From the NCBI GenBank assembly GCA_009746045.1, contig RPFO01000359.1, positions 1,034,649 to 1,098,648 of the forward strand: a DNA stretch of 64,000 nt. The letters run 5' to 3'. Below the pieces are notes generated by a model that made no database searches, was not told where the DNA came from, and was given only the letters and a program-made list of their open reading frames with translations. Numbering within the stretch: position 1 is the first letter of the stretch; every line of letters begins with the position of its first letter. The stretch is from Mesostigma viride (taxonomy: Eukaryota; Streptophyta; Mesostigmatophyceae; Mesostigmatales; Mesostigmataceae). Positions 8,688 through 20,893 of the stretch are shown here, piece by piece. The position numbers and the translations under genes are program-made.

Positions 8688-9384
8688 AGTTAAGTTCTTA
8701 GCACACGCAATGTGAAGGATATGGTTGCAATGCAGCAATGTGTGAATATGGTTGGAAACGGAGCTTTGTTAAAATCGGATAATGTTTACAGCGCTCACAC
8801 ACTTGAGGCTTGTACACGCGCTTGCCAAGTCAAGGCACAACACGTGAGGCGGGCTCGCAAGAGATGCCCATTTGGCACTGGCCTATTGTTTATATACTTG
8901 TGCACTGTGCTTGCTAGTCCTGAGCAGCCTAGGAGGCCTGCTCAGTAATAACACCCCGGTACAGTATTCACTACCTGTACAGCGCCCAGCTCCTATACAG
9001 TAGGTCTGCCATACAGGCACAGTGACCACAGAGTACAGTCACCACAGTGATTATTGCATCTGCACCTAGAAGTCCAGGACTAAGCCTGCGGTACCAACAG
9101 ACCACAGGTTAAGGTTCCTATTTCCTGCGTACGACGTATTAATCCAATACCGTCGTAGGTACAGCACCTAATTCCTGTCAGCCCAGGAATTACTGTCGAC
9201 CCCATATGTCGTCGGCAAATATTCACGTCCGACTTAGAAGAACAGCCGGCTCGCGCTCGCGCGCGACCGGGAAGTCGGAACGCCATAACTTTCTTGATAC
9301 TTGTCGGAATGAACTCGTTCCGGTGCCGCTGGAATCGCAGAGATATGCCGAATCAGGATCACACCAATGCGCTTGGCGTTAACT
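8688..9384 (-). repeat. 5' LTR of Copia-like element 1
   Basis: 697 bp, near-identical to 1356-2054, flanked on the right by CTAGG (9385-9389). The minus-strand bases just inside the LTR read CAAATTACAACC. Element 2 has CGTATTACAATC at the same place, so ATTACAA(C/T)C is a conserved primer-site candidate, although it does not begin with the usual TGG. Confidence 0.92.
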
Positions 9385-9493
9385 CTAGGATCTTCTGGAC
9401 CGCAGTGGCGGCCTCCTTTGGGGTGCATCCCTCCTTGGCTGCCTGCTTGAGTTTCGCTAGGAAATTCCGGTCTGGGGCTGTCACTGTGGTCAT
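9385..9493 (-). pseudogene. N-terminal part of the frame interrupted by element 1
   Basis: An ATG at 9493-9491 opens a minus-strand frame encoding FLAKLKQAAKEG and EAATAVQKIL, which stops at the CTAGG duplication. Removing element 1 and one CTAGG leaves an open frame that continues in phase with LERIQKLTPGRAKNV on the far side. The protein is unidentified. Confidence 0.5.
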
Positions 9494-11461
9494 GGTGGGT
9501 TATACTGCTTGATGTGTTATCTTGCGTTTTGTTTTTTGTGATGTGGTCACGTGAGGTTCTCAGGCAAAAGAAACAACCTGCTTCCCTAGAATGGAAGCCC
9601 ACCCTTTATAGCAACCACCTCTCCAGCCAACCCCTACCTGGGTGGCTGAGGTACGGGTGCCAGCACAAAAAATATTTTTTCTAAAATTATTTTTTCTTTT
9701 GGTGCTACATATACGGCGTTGCATTCTCCGCTCAGCAGGTTAGTCATAGATAAAATGAGCATAGCTCACCAAGTTTGCTGCCGAACAACAGGTAGCATAC
9801 GCACTGTCACCGCCTGGCCGCTGACAGGATCTGCTGCACCGATTAGAACCTAGATACATACTTGCGCACATCCAGACGCTTCACGGCCAGAGATATAACC
9901 TTTATAACACTCAAGGATAATGACTACAAAATTTGAGTTCAAAATTCCAAGCCATGCTCTCGTACCAGTCATTTGCCTGCACCGCCATAGCCGCGGACGT
10001 CAATTATTTTCACTCACGTCGGTCCCGTTTGACCATGGTACCCCCCCAACTTTGATTGAGTATATCTCCCTGGCCACTTGTCCAAAGTACGGTCTGAATA
10101 GTGCTACGGAAAGCTGACGTCTAGATCTTTCAATCCCGCCAGGTGGCACCATCAAATTATTTTTGGCGCGGCGCCTGCAAGGCGCGCAAACTCAGTCCGT
10201 TAGAGTGGTAGGACTTCGACTGGTACCACGAAAACGGACTCAGTACAAATGAAGGGTTAAAAATTTGTATCGACCTCTCTTGGCCTATGCAATCGATCAT
10301 ACTTTCACCATCTGCCATTTCTGGCTGTCATTACAGTGCCTATCACGGATGCGAGCATGCAGGTGTCTGTGAAGACCCGTCACCCAGCTGCATGCAGGGC
10401 ACTGAGAATCGTTCTGCTTTAAATGTAGTTTCTACATGGACTAATCGGGTGGGAGGTAGCGTTGCTGTGCAGGTGGTACTAAGGGGCCAGTGCTTTGAAC
10501 TGGCCACTGACATTCCTTGTGAGTTAGGGTTGGGTGGCCAGATGTGTCTTAAGTGAGGCATCTGTGTATGGCCATTTCTAGTTCTGTACTTAAGTTAAGT
10601 AGCAACTGAAGATATCTTAAAATCATAGCTACTCACATCAGAGTGAAGGCACCCAAACATAACCAAAGCCAACGCTAACAAGAGAGACAACTACAAATAA
10701 CTACAAGCCGGCATGGGACACTGGATATATCTGCTAGTCAATGAGTCGCGGGCTCAGCTCGGGTGTCGCTGCGCTAATCGGCCCTTATTTGCTGGGGATC
10801 CTGTAGGTTCCTTTTTCTGGTTATTGAATGTAGGGCCAAAGACAGATGACAAGACCAAGCTAAAGCTGAACTGTGTGGTTGGCGATTGGATGGTTGGAAG
10901 GGAATGGGGCTGGCATAGCATGAACATTTACATACTTGGGAAGAAATTTTGTATAAATCTCAATCAGATTAACTTCGACCTTCATCATTTACCAAACGAG
11001 AAAACACTTCACATTTGGCCACAATGAAAATATCTTTATTCTGCTTATTTGTTCTAGCTCACAGATATAAATTTATTTTATAAAAACTACCTATCCGAGC
11101 TCAACATGTCTATGTCAGTGCGTTGCTTTTCACTACAACAATATGTGCACTTCCATGATTGTCACTTGAGCTTGCAAGAAGCCTTATATTTTTGAGCCTT
11201 TTACAATGGCGCCAAGTCACTCTGTTTCCTCGTAATTTATCTAACTCTTATTGTCAGGTTCTCTGAAGATTGCTCATTGTTGTCTGAACTGCCCATGGCC
11301 CACTTACCACATCCTGGGTAGCTTTGCTAACTGCAAACAACGATAAATGGATAGTCCCTCCCATTCCGCCCCTTCAAGTGGCGCCTGCCCCCCGGTCCTT
11401 GTGCGTCTCTCCCCGCCCTTCTCTAATCACCTTACCGTGTTGTGGTTCACTTTTGTTGCAG
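9494..11461. other. Non-coding or unresolved stretch upstream of the channel gene
   Basis: No supported gene. It holds an A/T-rich foldback near 9655-9712 and an inverted repeat near 10191-10243 (ACTCAGTCCGTT with AACGGACTCAGT). The small ORFs at 10287-10556 and 10713-11027 have no recognisable domain. The missing 5' exons of the TRP-like gene, or its promoter, may lie here. Confidence 0.4.
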
Positions 11462-11620
11462 GCTTTGGATTACCGCTGGGAGCGCCTGGAGTCCGTGGGC
11501 TTTCAGACTGATCGCGGCCCTCTTGTGGAACGCACCCCCACCGCAGTGCACCTGGCGTTGCTTGCAAGGACCAATAAGTTCATCTCCCGCCACTGCAACA
11601 GCTACCAACGACAGGAGAGG
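11462..11620 (+). CDS. TRPM-like gene, first recognised exon
   Basis: 53 codons between acceptor TTTTGTTGCAG and donor GTAGGT. Encodes ALDYRWERLESVGF to SYQRQER, a soluble segment before the channel core. Open at both ends in phase 0, so at least one exon lies upstream. Confidence 0.65.
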
Positions 11621-14600
11621 GTAGGTCAGGTGGTCAGGCTGCCCTTACGTGTATTTAGTCCAACCATGCATGGACGGACATGCTCATGCTCCTGAAGCAT
11701 GCATAACTTTCCACCATGTATGGCTAGTTCATCAGTTCCAGCCAGAAAGATGGTAGCGTCATGCTCTGTGGCTCAACTTGAAGCCTGTCTTTGGAATAAC
11801 ACTTAATTAAATAGGAATTCTAGCGTGCAGAATAGTCAGGGTCTCTTTCCTTCATTAAGGACCTGTACCATGGAGTCCTCATGGACTTCTGCTCACTCAT
11901 GTAATTAAATAGACATTCTAGCGTGCAGCATAGTCGGGGTCTCTTTCCTTCATAAAGGACCTCCTGTACTATCGAGGCCTCATGGACTTCTGCTCACTCA
12001 TGTAATTCCTCTTTCTTCTGCCTACCCTTATACTACCTCTATGTATAGTAGACCTATATGTCTTGCCGCTAGTTGGGTGCACGCCCTTATTATTCTGCAC
12101 CTGAAACTGCCCCGTGAAATGCTCGTGCTGGTGGATGCATGCAGATGTGGATCGATCCCGATACCGAAATCCGGTATGAGCTGAAGGAGAGCATGACCAG
12201 CTGGTGGAAGGTATGTCGAATGTCCGCGCATCATGCGAATAAATGTTTGAGATGTGTAACTAGTAGTAGGCTTTTATCGAAAGAGCATTGTGTAGAACTT
12301 ATTAGGCGTCGAGATGAATACTAGCTCTTTTTCATCACTGAATGATGACGCATCTAGAGACTGTAGCAACGGCCATTTTCCCTTGCCATCGGGCCAGGCA
12401 CAATGCTAGGTGATTACAACGCACATAGAGGCCTGCAATCATGCAACTTGTGTCGGCTACTTACAAAACAATAACTTGATAACTTAATAATCGTACAATC
12501 CAGTTATCTTGCCATCAACTTAGCTATCTATACCATTAGCAAGCTGTATGCCAACGCATGATGTAGAGTGTGTCTAGTACGTCGTGTCAGACGCAATGAG
12601 GAACACGAAACTTTGGGCCGAGGATGGTACCGTCGGTAGCACCTAATTCACACAAAGTACTGTGCTGGATATATTATGACTTCGGCACGCTATAGCTTTT
12701 GCTATACTGCACTATTTTCTGTGCTATACATTCGGCCGGAAAGCGCATGGCAAGCCCTACCTAGCTTATACAATTAATACGGCAGGCGCATACGATTATG
12801 AAAGATGCAACCGAATGCTTCCGTTTACCACATGATGGCCAGAATTAGAAACATAAACAGGCAGTTGGGTACACAGGGTAAATTTTTTTTACCCTTGGCA
12901 AGCATGGAGAGGAGAAGTGGCGACATAGCATCGCTAAACATTGCTGCCATTTTTCACCATGCAATATTATGCAGCATTCGAATTTTTCTTGCAGGTCTCG
13001 TTATGCTACCTTCTTACGACAGTATTTCTGTGTAAAAGTCATTAATTAATTACGAACATACCTCCATGGGGAGGATATGTAACACATCCCTGAGAAGGCG
13101 CATATGGTTTTTAATATATTCTAGGCGACAACCTGCAGGTGGCGGGTGTAAACTGCCACCTACTCCGGGTGAACAACTGAGGTGCACCTGCACCACCATG
13201 TATTCCAGCATCTATGCAAAGTTTCGGACATGGGGTGGAAGATGATAATGGCTAAGCCATGGCTAGGGCATGATGGCGTCTCAGCAGAGAGTGGCTCTCT
13301 GCATGGGCAAAGCATGGCTGACTCATAGCGGATGCAGTAAGGCTGCCCCATGGTCCAGAGCCCACAACAGATAGGCTTGGAACACATTTAGAGGCGCCGC
13401 TTGAACTGGTATTAATGAGGAACATAACTCCGTTGGGAGTATATGTAGCACATATCCCGGAGAAGGGGCATATGGCTTTTAATACATTCTGGGCTACTTC
13501 CTGCGCTTGAACTGTTATGCGCCCCTTGAACTGCTGTGCATGGTCCGTACACCCCTCGGCCTGCTGTGCATCTACCCCAGATGGTCTTCCTGGTGATACC
13601 GCTGGTGTGGCTCCTCTGGCCGTGGCTGAGGCCTGTGGAGGCTGTCGAAGAAGTCTCGCGGATTGACGAAACTCTCAAGAAGCGTGGCAAGCCTGGCTGC
13701 GGGGGCTCTTACCGCTTCCACATCTGCTGCTGGCCGCTGATCCGTGCCTTTTACCACATGCCGCTGACCAAGGTCTGGACCAACAGCATCACGTGGGTGC
13801 TCTTCCTGGCGTATCTGACCTCGATTTCCTTCCTCACGCCGCGCTCCACCGAGATCCCCCCATACGAGGTGGCGTTCTATTCCTGGCTCGTGATGCTCTT
13901 CCACGACGAGGTTGTGCAGGTGCAAATGCGGATTTCAAGGCGGGAGCCGTGGCATGGGGGCTTTTGGAACTGGCTGGACTTCTTGCTGTATGCCATCTTC
14001 TTTGCCTGGATGGTGCTGCGCATTTGCTGGTGAGCTTTCTGCGTTTGCTCACGGGATGTGTCAGATTGCAGGCTAACCATAACTGTGTTACAACCTTTAC
14101 GGTGACCACGCCTGCTGGGCTGACACAATTGATGTCAGCAGCGAAAAGTTGTAACTTACCACTCAGGTTTACAAATACCCATATACACGTCTGGCCAACT
14201 AATTTTAAATCATGGAACGGGATCGGCCACAGGCCCACCCACCCCTTTCGACCCCCTGCAGAGCACCGTCCATATTCTGAAAGGGAATGAGCTAATGTTT
14301 AGAAAAGAAATAACGATTGTAATTATGCTGTGCTACTATTTATTATATTTAGGTCATTATCATTATTTTGTAATCGTACTGAATGGACGTTGCAAGGCAA
14401 TCTTCTTGAAGAAAGCCGGCCCTGCACCTTCTAGATTTGTGGCATTATGCCTTCTTACCCAGCTTGCACTCCATGACTTACCCAATAAGGAGGCATGCGA
14501 ACAAATGGGCGAACGAACGATTAAAGGCATGGATAAATGAACCAAAGGTGAACATACGAAGGGATGAATGGTTAGGGGGGTTGGATGGATGAATGGATAA

Positions 14601-17600
14601 TGAATACATAAACGAATGGACAAATGTTGGCATTGTGCGTGCAGCGCTGCGTTGGACAACAACTTTCTGCGCCATGTCGCCCACGAGCTCCTCCTTCCCG
14701 CCATCGCCATATCATTCGTCCGCGTCCTCCACGTCTGCCGGCGGAACTCGAAGCTGGGACCCCTCCTCCTGACCATCGGCAAGATGGCCACCGACATCGG
14801 TTACTTCTTGATCCTGGCGGTCGTCTTCGTCGTGGCATTCATGGTCATCTTTGCCCAGATCACGCGCGAATGGATCCACCTGCAGGAATATGCACTACGA
14901 CCGCGTCCGGAGAGACCTCCACCACCACCACCACCACCACTACTGCAACATCATTGCCATCCAGAGGAGCAGAAGAAGCTTTGTGGCGATGAGTGGCTTA
15001 GGGTGAGTGCTTGCAAGAGACTTTCAGGGGAGTGGGGTGAAAGTCAAGAAGTTCACCCATGTCAGGGGAGGCACATTGCCAGCCCTTGGTGCCGTATGTT
15101 GTCACGATATGCTGGGGAGCTTTTTGAAATTTCCACTTCATACATATGTAGACCTGCTTACACTCTGGGTTCTCTCGTAAGGGGCTCATACTGCAGAGAT
15201 CGAAAATATTTCCATATAATATTTCAGATTAAGAGAGCTGTCTGTTAAAAGACTCCCTGTGTTGCTTTCCCTTAATTAATGCCATGCACATCTGCCAAGT
15301 CATTTATTGCCCTTTATCATTTTTTTGTCCCATCCTTGAACTTGATGGTTGGCTTTCCCCCGCACTTTTCGATTGTGCGCCGTTGCTTGCTTTAGCAACC
15401 CAGTTGCATCAGAGGGATATGCATTGAGATTTCAATGCACTGAGGACAAAGGTTGCCATGAGTCTTTTTTACGAACACATATACCCAGGGTTGGCTCGCA
15501 ACTAGTACTCTTCGTTATCCCTGTTTAACAACCATTCGTGCCCGACTAGGCCAGTATAGCAACCAAGCGCCAAAAGCGTGTGGCCACTGCCTGTATTTGT
15601 TTATGGCAACCTTTTTTTAATAGCAACTCGAATTACCTGTCATGCTGACAACCAGCTTTGTGGCATTGTCAAGAAAACAACATAGGCTGTGCTCTGTGGG
15701 GGGCATGTTTTATTGACAACACTGCCACTATGTTGGATTCATCTTTGTATCATTGTCTGCCACGATGATCCCAGCCGTACCCCGACGGCACGTTGACGCT
15801 CTCCTACTGGGCCTTCATGGGGGACTATGACGCATCGCTTCCCTTCATGCATGGGACCAGGTTGGCCGGCCCCCTGTTGGCCATATACGTGTTCATCTCC
15901 CAGATCCTGCTCGTCAACCTGCTCATCGCGATGATGAGCGAAACGTACGACAATTTCAAAAAAGAAGCAGGTGAGGCATGCCGATGGCTCAATCATTGAC
16001 ACTTCAGGAGCTGTCTTTTGTCGGCTCAATGAAGAGGGTGCCAAAAAAATCTTCGCTTGCGATGTCGTACTGCTGATATTAATTTTTAGAATCGTACATT
16101 TGCCTTTTGCCATGATCTTTACGGGCAGTCTCACATTGCATTGCAGCAATATTGAGTTTCTAGTACTATCTCGAACATTCATTGTGCTAACTCCAAGTTT
16201 CAGACGCAGTAGTTGACTGGTGGTTTGGGGATCCACAAGTGAGGGCCACTTGGCCACCTGGAGCCATGTGGTACGGTGGACACTGTCCCGAGGCCCTTGG
16301 CCTGCATGATAGTTAGAATAACACTCTTTACATACTAGTCTCAAGTTATGCGCTATGAGCAATGCATGCCGCTCAACGTTTAGACTTGGAGAAGTACTTG
16401 GTATAAGGTATTTTAAAGCTTAATGGTCCAGATACAGGTAGCCAGGTTCTTTAAATCAGGTCATGATCGAGCAAGAGTTATCTTAAGGACAGAGTCCTGG
16501 ATGCTGGGTCGTGTTAATGTACACTGAATGCTAAAAATTTATAGATTGGTCGCAATGGATGCCTGCACACAATACGCACCAGGATAGGAATTCCTTGGTT
16601 ATAAGGCGTAGGTTTAGCCTTATCAACTCATCGCCTCCACTGGCTGGCCGCCATGCAGTGACCCGCTGGGAACTGCTGGGTGCAAACCGTTGGCCCGAGG
16701 CCACACGATGACTGGTAGCTGTCTCGTCACATCGTATGTACAAGGATCATTCCACGATGATGTGCGTCTCCTAGCTAGGGTGCACTAGTCCCGTCCACTG
16801 ACGGGACTCTACGTATTCTAGTTACTGATATTTGTCACATACCACAGTACCAACATACCTACGTAGGAGAACGTATTAGACTGGACCAGCTATCAGTCTT
16901 ATCTAAATAGCCCAAGTGTTTACATTCATATGCCAACCTGGGTTTACGAGCCTCATTCATGCGCTGTATTAACTGTGCGTTAGGGACTTTGTATGTAGCA
17001 AAGCAAGGACACTGACTGCAACCGCAGGAGAGGTTCACCTAGAAACATGCCAGCTATAGGTTTGGGATTGAGAATTCCTTTCATTGACTGAGTGAAGGCT
17101 CCCAGTGGATATTTATTACCTTGGAACATACTTAGCTTCTTGTTAGTTTTGCATGTTAGCACAGTGTTCCCCGATGCCATTACCGTGTGTCCACTCTGGA
17201 TAGAGACTTTGCCAGAACATAGAAGATTTGATGTCACAGCGTGTCCCTAGAATCGACAGTAGGTATTCCGTTGGTACTTGACCTGATGATAATACGGTCA
17301 CTTGACAGCAATTTCGAAAATTTGAAAACCATTCGGTGGCCTGAGATCTGACACAATAGGCTATCCATTTCACCGCAGTACCGGTACGTACATGCAGAAT
17401 GAATGTAAGTTGGCTGGTAAGTTAAGTAGGGCGGGTGAGTTAAGTATTTCTGACCTGGTCAAAACTGTGCTTCAAATATCACAATCAATGATTACCCTGT
17501 TGTGATCACAAGGAATAAACTTGTCTTCCAATTTGTATCGATATGATTCACTGCAGGACCATTGTGCTGGCCATAATATGGCATAAGTTTGAGCTGGGTT

Positions 17601-20600
17601 GCTGCCGTTTGCGTATTTTTTTTCATTTTAATTGAAAGCTCACACATCGTTCCTAAAAAACTACCCGGCATAACAAATGCAATTTGCAAACTCGAGCGCA
17701 CGTGGAGGTTGAGGAAGAATAGCCTGGCTGGAATGGCATCCCCACGTGCCGTCCCCTAAGGACCCGTTTTGGCTCAGGCTTGCAGAACGGAAAAGAAACT
17801 TAATTTACTGATATCACTAACCGCATGCATCCAGCATGTCATGTTTGTTATGATGGAACCTTAAAAATAATATGTGGGCGCAAAGTAGCCATTTACTGGA
17901 CTCACTGGCTCTGACTACGAGGAGGAATGAACGCTAACGTGCTGAGTGGCTAACAGTAGTGGTTAGTTTATTCGCAGGTCTTGTAAGGCCGCTTTGTATT
18001 ACCATTTAGACGTCCTTGCCGGTCATGCCTGGCCACGTCTGCCTTGTCATGCATGCAGTCACCCAGTTGCCTGCGTAGCTGTGTATGTACTAGATCTGCC
18101 CACACACATTCACGCTGCTTCCAGGTGTGCTGCACGCAATTTCCACGCAGAATATGCAAGAACGGCCTTCTTCTTTTCGTCCTAACTTTTCCCCCATTCT
18201 GGCCGGCCTCCCTTGACCCCGCCTAGTGGCTGCAAGTATGTACACCTGATTAACTGGTTGCACATAAAATTTTTGCCAGCTAGACAGTCTTTCTAGTTGT
18301 TTAATTTGGAGTTGGCTTTGGAGTAGGCTTTCACCTGCCCTTTGCTAGCTCCAGCTCCTATGCTGGTCATGATATCAGTAGATACTCACCAATCTCCCTT
18401 GTTTTCGTGGAAGTTCTGCGCTGCTTTTCTTAGCTCTATTTCATATTGCGTACTCATTCTTTTTGTGAAGTGTATTATTTTTTGAATGATATATGTGCCC
18501 TGCAGATCTTGAGTGGAAGCTGGCCAATTACAAAATGTACTTGGAGTTCCGTGATTGCTTTCCAGTCCCTCCCCCATTCGAATGTTGGTATCTTTGGTGT
18601 CTGCATTTTGTAAGTGAGATGGCTATCTTGTTGTGGAAAGGGAGGAAATATATTGAACAAAGCGTGCGTATTGTTGTGGAAAGGGAGGAAATATATTGAA
18701 CAAAGCGTGCGTAAAACAACAGCCATGTCGTGATCGGACATCGTTATGCATGTTGTTCACTTTGGGGCATGTTCTGCTCATTTGTCTGCCACTGACATCT
18801 ATTTCCGTATGCTACAGGTCACTAACACCTATTCAACGACATGTTCTCAGCGTCTCTAGGGTTGCCGCAGATACCGTTGTGTCGTTGTTTGAACCTATTG
18901 CAAGCTTTCGATGGGTTTGTGCGCAAGTAGTAAGGAACCACGGTAAGTTTGGCGATAGGCAAGAGGCCGTACAGAATCACCGTGCAAGTTTCAATTGTAC
19001 AGTTCATAGTTAAAATTTAGCTATGCAGATGGTTCTCAGGGTGACAAATGCCCCATGCTTTGTTCCACGCTAAGGATGCCGTGGGCATGGCTAACAATGA
19101 TACTCTGGATGGGTCTCCTGCGCTTGCATTCACGCAGTGGCATAAAAAGATCCTAGGGATGTCCAGGGAGGGGGTCCTTTAGAGGACCGTGGTAACTTTT
19201 CTGAGCTGCTGCTCACTTTATAGTTAGCCTGCAATATTGTCTCAAGAGGGGCTGGCCTCCCGGTAGGCAGTGATAGGTACTGGCACTGGTCACGTAGGTG
19301 CCGAGACAACTTTTGGGATGGCGGTAGCGGACATTGTTTACTCCGGACCAGCATGTACCCATCGGTGAGACGCCCAAGGTCCACATGGAACCTGGACATT
19401 AGTGAACGGAACTGTGCAACATGCGTATTGCAAAGTTAAGAGGGTGTGCTGTGATGTTCTGGAGGCCCTTTCCGATCACTCACCCCCCTTTGCGGGAACC
19501 CCGTGTCTTGTTGTACAGGACTATTGCTGGGCCCCAGCAATCAGCATGTTGTTGTTTTTACGCCAACCTGAAGATGCTGTGTGCACCATATTTTGACGGT
19601 GCCGTGGCATGAAAGAGTTGTGGAATGTGGCCTTGCACGCCAATATAATGCAAAATAAGGGTCTCTCTTGGGAGAAAGGCTCTCCGATGGATAAGACTGC
19701 AGAGAGTGTATTGGTATATGCTGCATATATCGCTACATCAAGTTGAGCCTTCCAATAAATTGCATTCACCAACGCACACCAGCCCAACATCACATTATCG
19801 GCTGCATATTCTTTTGTCTAGTCACCCCTTCGGATTACCCTGGACGACATCCTTTCTGCTGACATACTCTATGTTTTCTTTTTCATTTGTACCTCATGCA
19901 GCGTTCCCTCCTGAGTTGGTTTGCTAAGAAAGTGCAGCCACGCTTCAACCATGTTTTGGATCGAAAGTACCGCCACAAGACCCCAGCCAAGGTCCAAAAG
20001 GACAAGAGGGTCCTTCAGCAAATGCGTGACTGCAAGCAGGCCATGCTGGAGCAGGACAAGAAAAAGCAGGAATCCACCGAGTGCACGGTGAGAAAGGTGG
20101 AGGATAAAGGCCTGATTCAGCGCAGGCAATCCCTCAGTTTCTGGTCTATAGCTACGTTGTGGGGCGAGTGAGTGAGCTGGCGACTCAACAAAGTTGTAGG
20201 TTGTTTGAAATTTTGCTTTACCTGGCATTTGGCACCCATTGAAAGAACCTTTTCCTTCTGCAAGCATGCTACAATCTGCAGCCGCTAAGCCATCAGAACG
20301 TCACTATACTACAAACTATTCTGTATTTAGGCCATCTCTCATATGCTCAAACTTCTAGCTAGGAGTCTTCGCGAGTTAAGGACCATGCAGGCAACCCGTT
20401 TGATTCATGTGCTCATGTCTATTTCCTTGATTTCTCACAGGGGGCGCCCTGCTGCCGACTTGCCCACCATTGAAGGGGCTACGGATACACTAGGGGTACA
20501 TGGTGGCAGGATTGTTGGCGATGATACGGGGTGCATTACGCGGCGTATGACTCCAACGCTTTGTGAGGGTGTCCCCGGGGGCGAGCTGCGATTAAAAAGT

Positions 20601-20893
20601 TTCATCCCTAAAGTATTCTAAAGCTACCTTGTCCTTCGTTTTTTATTCCTCCCTGGGACGTGTGCATCGGGCCCGCGCAGATCGCCTCATTGAAGGAGGA
20701 ACTGAACAATCTCCGCTGCGTTCAGCAGCAGAATCACAGTCAATTGGCGCAGAGCATACATCAGCTGCAAGCAGCACCCCAGCAGGTGCAGGGTGTGACG
20801 GAAGCCAGCATTGAGCAGCTGAAGGAAAAGCTCCAGAAGGTGGAGGGCTTGCTGGACAGCTGGCTCTCTGCCCAAAAGACGCATGTTGGGTAG
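11462..20893 (+). CDS. TRPM-like cation channel gene, 5' end not found (eight exons)
   Basis: Exons: 11462-11620, 12145-12210, 13581-14029, 14645-15002, 15775-15970, 18506-18609, 19902-20087, 20681-20893. Every intron is GT-AG and the phases join without a break (0,0,2,0,1,0,0), ending at TAG 20891-20893. The product has a six-segment ion-channel core: S1 and S2 and S3 in exon 3, S4-S5 in exon 4, pore and S6 in exon 5. The post-S6 sequence NLLIAMMSETYDNFKKEA followed by DLEWKLANYKMYLEFRD is typical of TRP channels, closest to TRPM. A basic region and a C-terminal coiled coil follow. In the family such proteins are tetrameric cation channels of the plasma or ciliary membrane. The large N-terminal TRPM homology region should lie upstream and was not recognised; the gene may be partial. 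Introns hold LINE debris and tandem duplications. Confidence 0.8.
11804..12001. repeat. 98-bp tandem duplication in an intron
   Basis: Two imperfect copies beginning TAATTAAATAG (11804 and 11902), each containing TCTAGCGTGCAG and TCATGGACTTCTGCTCACTC. Confidence 0.8.
12145..12210 (+). CDS. TRPM-like gene, 22-codon exon
   Basis: Acceptor ATGCATGCAG and donor GTATGT. Encodes MWIDPDTEIRYELKES and MTSWWK and joins in phase to the exon at 13581. Confidence 0.6.
13045..13505 (-). repeat. LINE-family 3'-end fragments in an intron (minus strand)
   Basis: Two pieces in minus orientation, 13045-13390 and about 13414-13505. Both carry the 3'-end signature of the family found at 54280-54733, read here as AACATAACTCCGTTGGGAG and GAGAAGGGGCATATGG, with a trace of the TTAA tail. 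Confidence 0.7.
13581..14029 (+). CDS. TRPM-like gene, exon encoding S1-S3
   Basis: 449 nt. Begins with a very hydrophobic FLVIPLVWLLWPWL segment, then a charged loop, FYHMPLTKVWTNSITWVLFL (pre-S1 and S1), PPYEVAFYSWLVMLFHDEVV (S2) and FWNWLDFLLYAIFFAWMVLR (S3). The donor is GTGAGC directly after the S3 codons. The pre-S1 PLxKxWxNxxxxxxFL pattern is typical of TRPM-like channels. Confidence 0.8.
14645..15002 (+). CDS. TRPM-like gene, exon encoding S4-S5
   Basis: 358 nt after acceptor GTGCGTGCAG. Encodes NNFLRHVAHELLLPAIAISF with RVLHVCRRNSKLGPLL (S4 and linker), MATDIGYFLILAVVFVVAFM (S5), then a Pro-rich turret-like stretch ending DEWLR before donor GTGAGT. The Pro-run part of the exon is less secure than S4-S5. 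Confidence 0.75.
15775..15970 (+). CDS. TRPM-like gene, exon encoding pore and S6
   Basis: Acceptor GATCCCAG, donor GTGAGG. Encodes PYPDGTLTLSYWAFMGDYD (pore helix and probable selectivity loop), then LAGPLLAIYVFISQILLVNL and LIAMMSETYDNF (S6 and gate). The acidic GDYD is consistent with cation selection, but the selectivity itself is not shown by the sequence. Confidence 0.85.
18506..18609 (+). CDS. TRPM-like gene, TRP-box exon
   Basis: Completes the split Asp codon and encodes DLEWKLANYKMYLEFRD then a Pro-rich CFPVPPPFECWYLW stretch. This corresponds to the TRP helix that runs under the membrane after S6. The donor is a strong GTAAGT at 18610. Confidence 0.75.
18628..18713. repeat. 43-bp tandem duplication in an intron
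   Basis: Two adjacent copies beginning TTGTTGTGGAAAGGGAGG, 43 bp apart. Confidence 0.85.
19902..20087 (+). CDS. TRPM-like gene, basic post-TRP exon
   Basis: 62 codons in phase 0 between acceptor CTCATGCAG and donor GTGAGA. Encodes WFAKKVQPRFNHVLDRKYRH and a Lys/Gln-rich helix (RVLQQMRDCKQAMLEQDKKK). Confidence 0.7.
20681..20893 (+). CDS. TRPM-like gene, terminal coiled-coil exon
   Basis: 70 codons plus TAG after acceptor GGCCCGCGCAG. Encodes IASLKEELNNLRCVQQQNHS and IEQLKEKLQKVEGLLDSWL, a heptad-patterned coiled coil of the kind that assembles TRPM tetramers. Confidence 0.75.
   Translation: MASLKEELNNLRCVQQQNHSQLAQSIHQLQAAPQQVQGVTEASIEQLKEKLQKVEGLLDSWLSAQKTHVG

Larger units (their letters stand above)
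1356..9384 (-). mobile_element. Copia-like LTR retrotransposon, element 1 (complete, minus strand)
   Basis: About 8.0 kb bounded by LTRs of 699 and 697 bp and flanked by the 5-bp target duplication CTAGG (1351-1355 and 9385-9389). Reading along the minus strand the order is 5' LTR (8688-9384), ORF0 (8596-7680), gag with a CCHC knuckle (7653-6392), integrase then a retropepsin-like domain (6395-4386), reverse transcriptase and RNase H (4413-2803), 3' region, polypurine tract, 3' LTR (1356-2054). The two LTRs differ at about ten positions including small indels, so insertion is fairly recent. Frame breaks in ORF0 and gag and between PR and RT make this copy probably inactive. Integrase lying before RT and the RT/RNase H motifs place it nearest Ty1/Copia, but a protease between integrase and RT is not the usual Copia order. 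Confidence 0.9.

Noticed and set aside
10287-11027. Small plus-strand ORFs as N-terminal channel exons
   Set aside because: No TRPM-like sequence, no fitting splice sites checked in phase with 11462.
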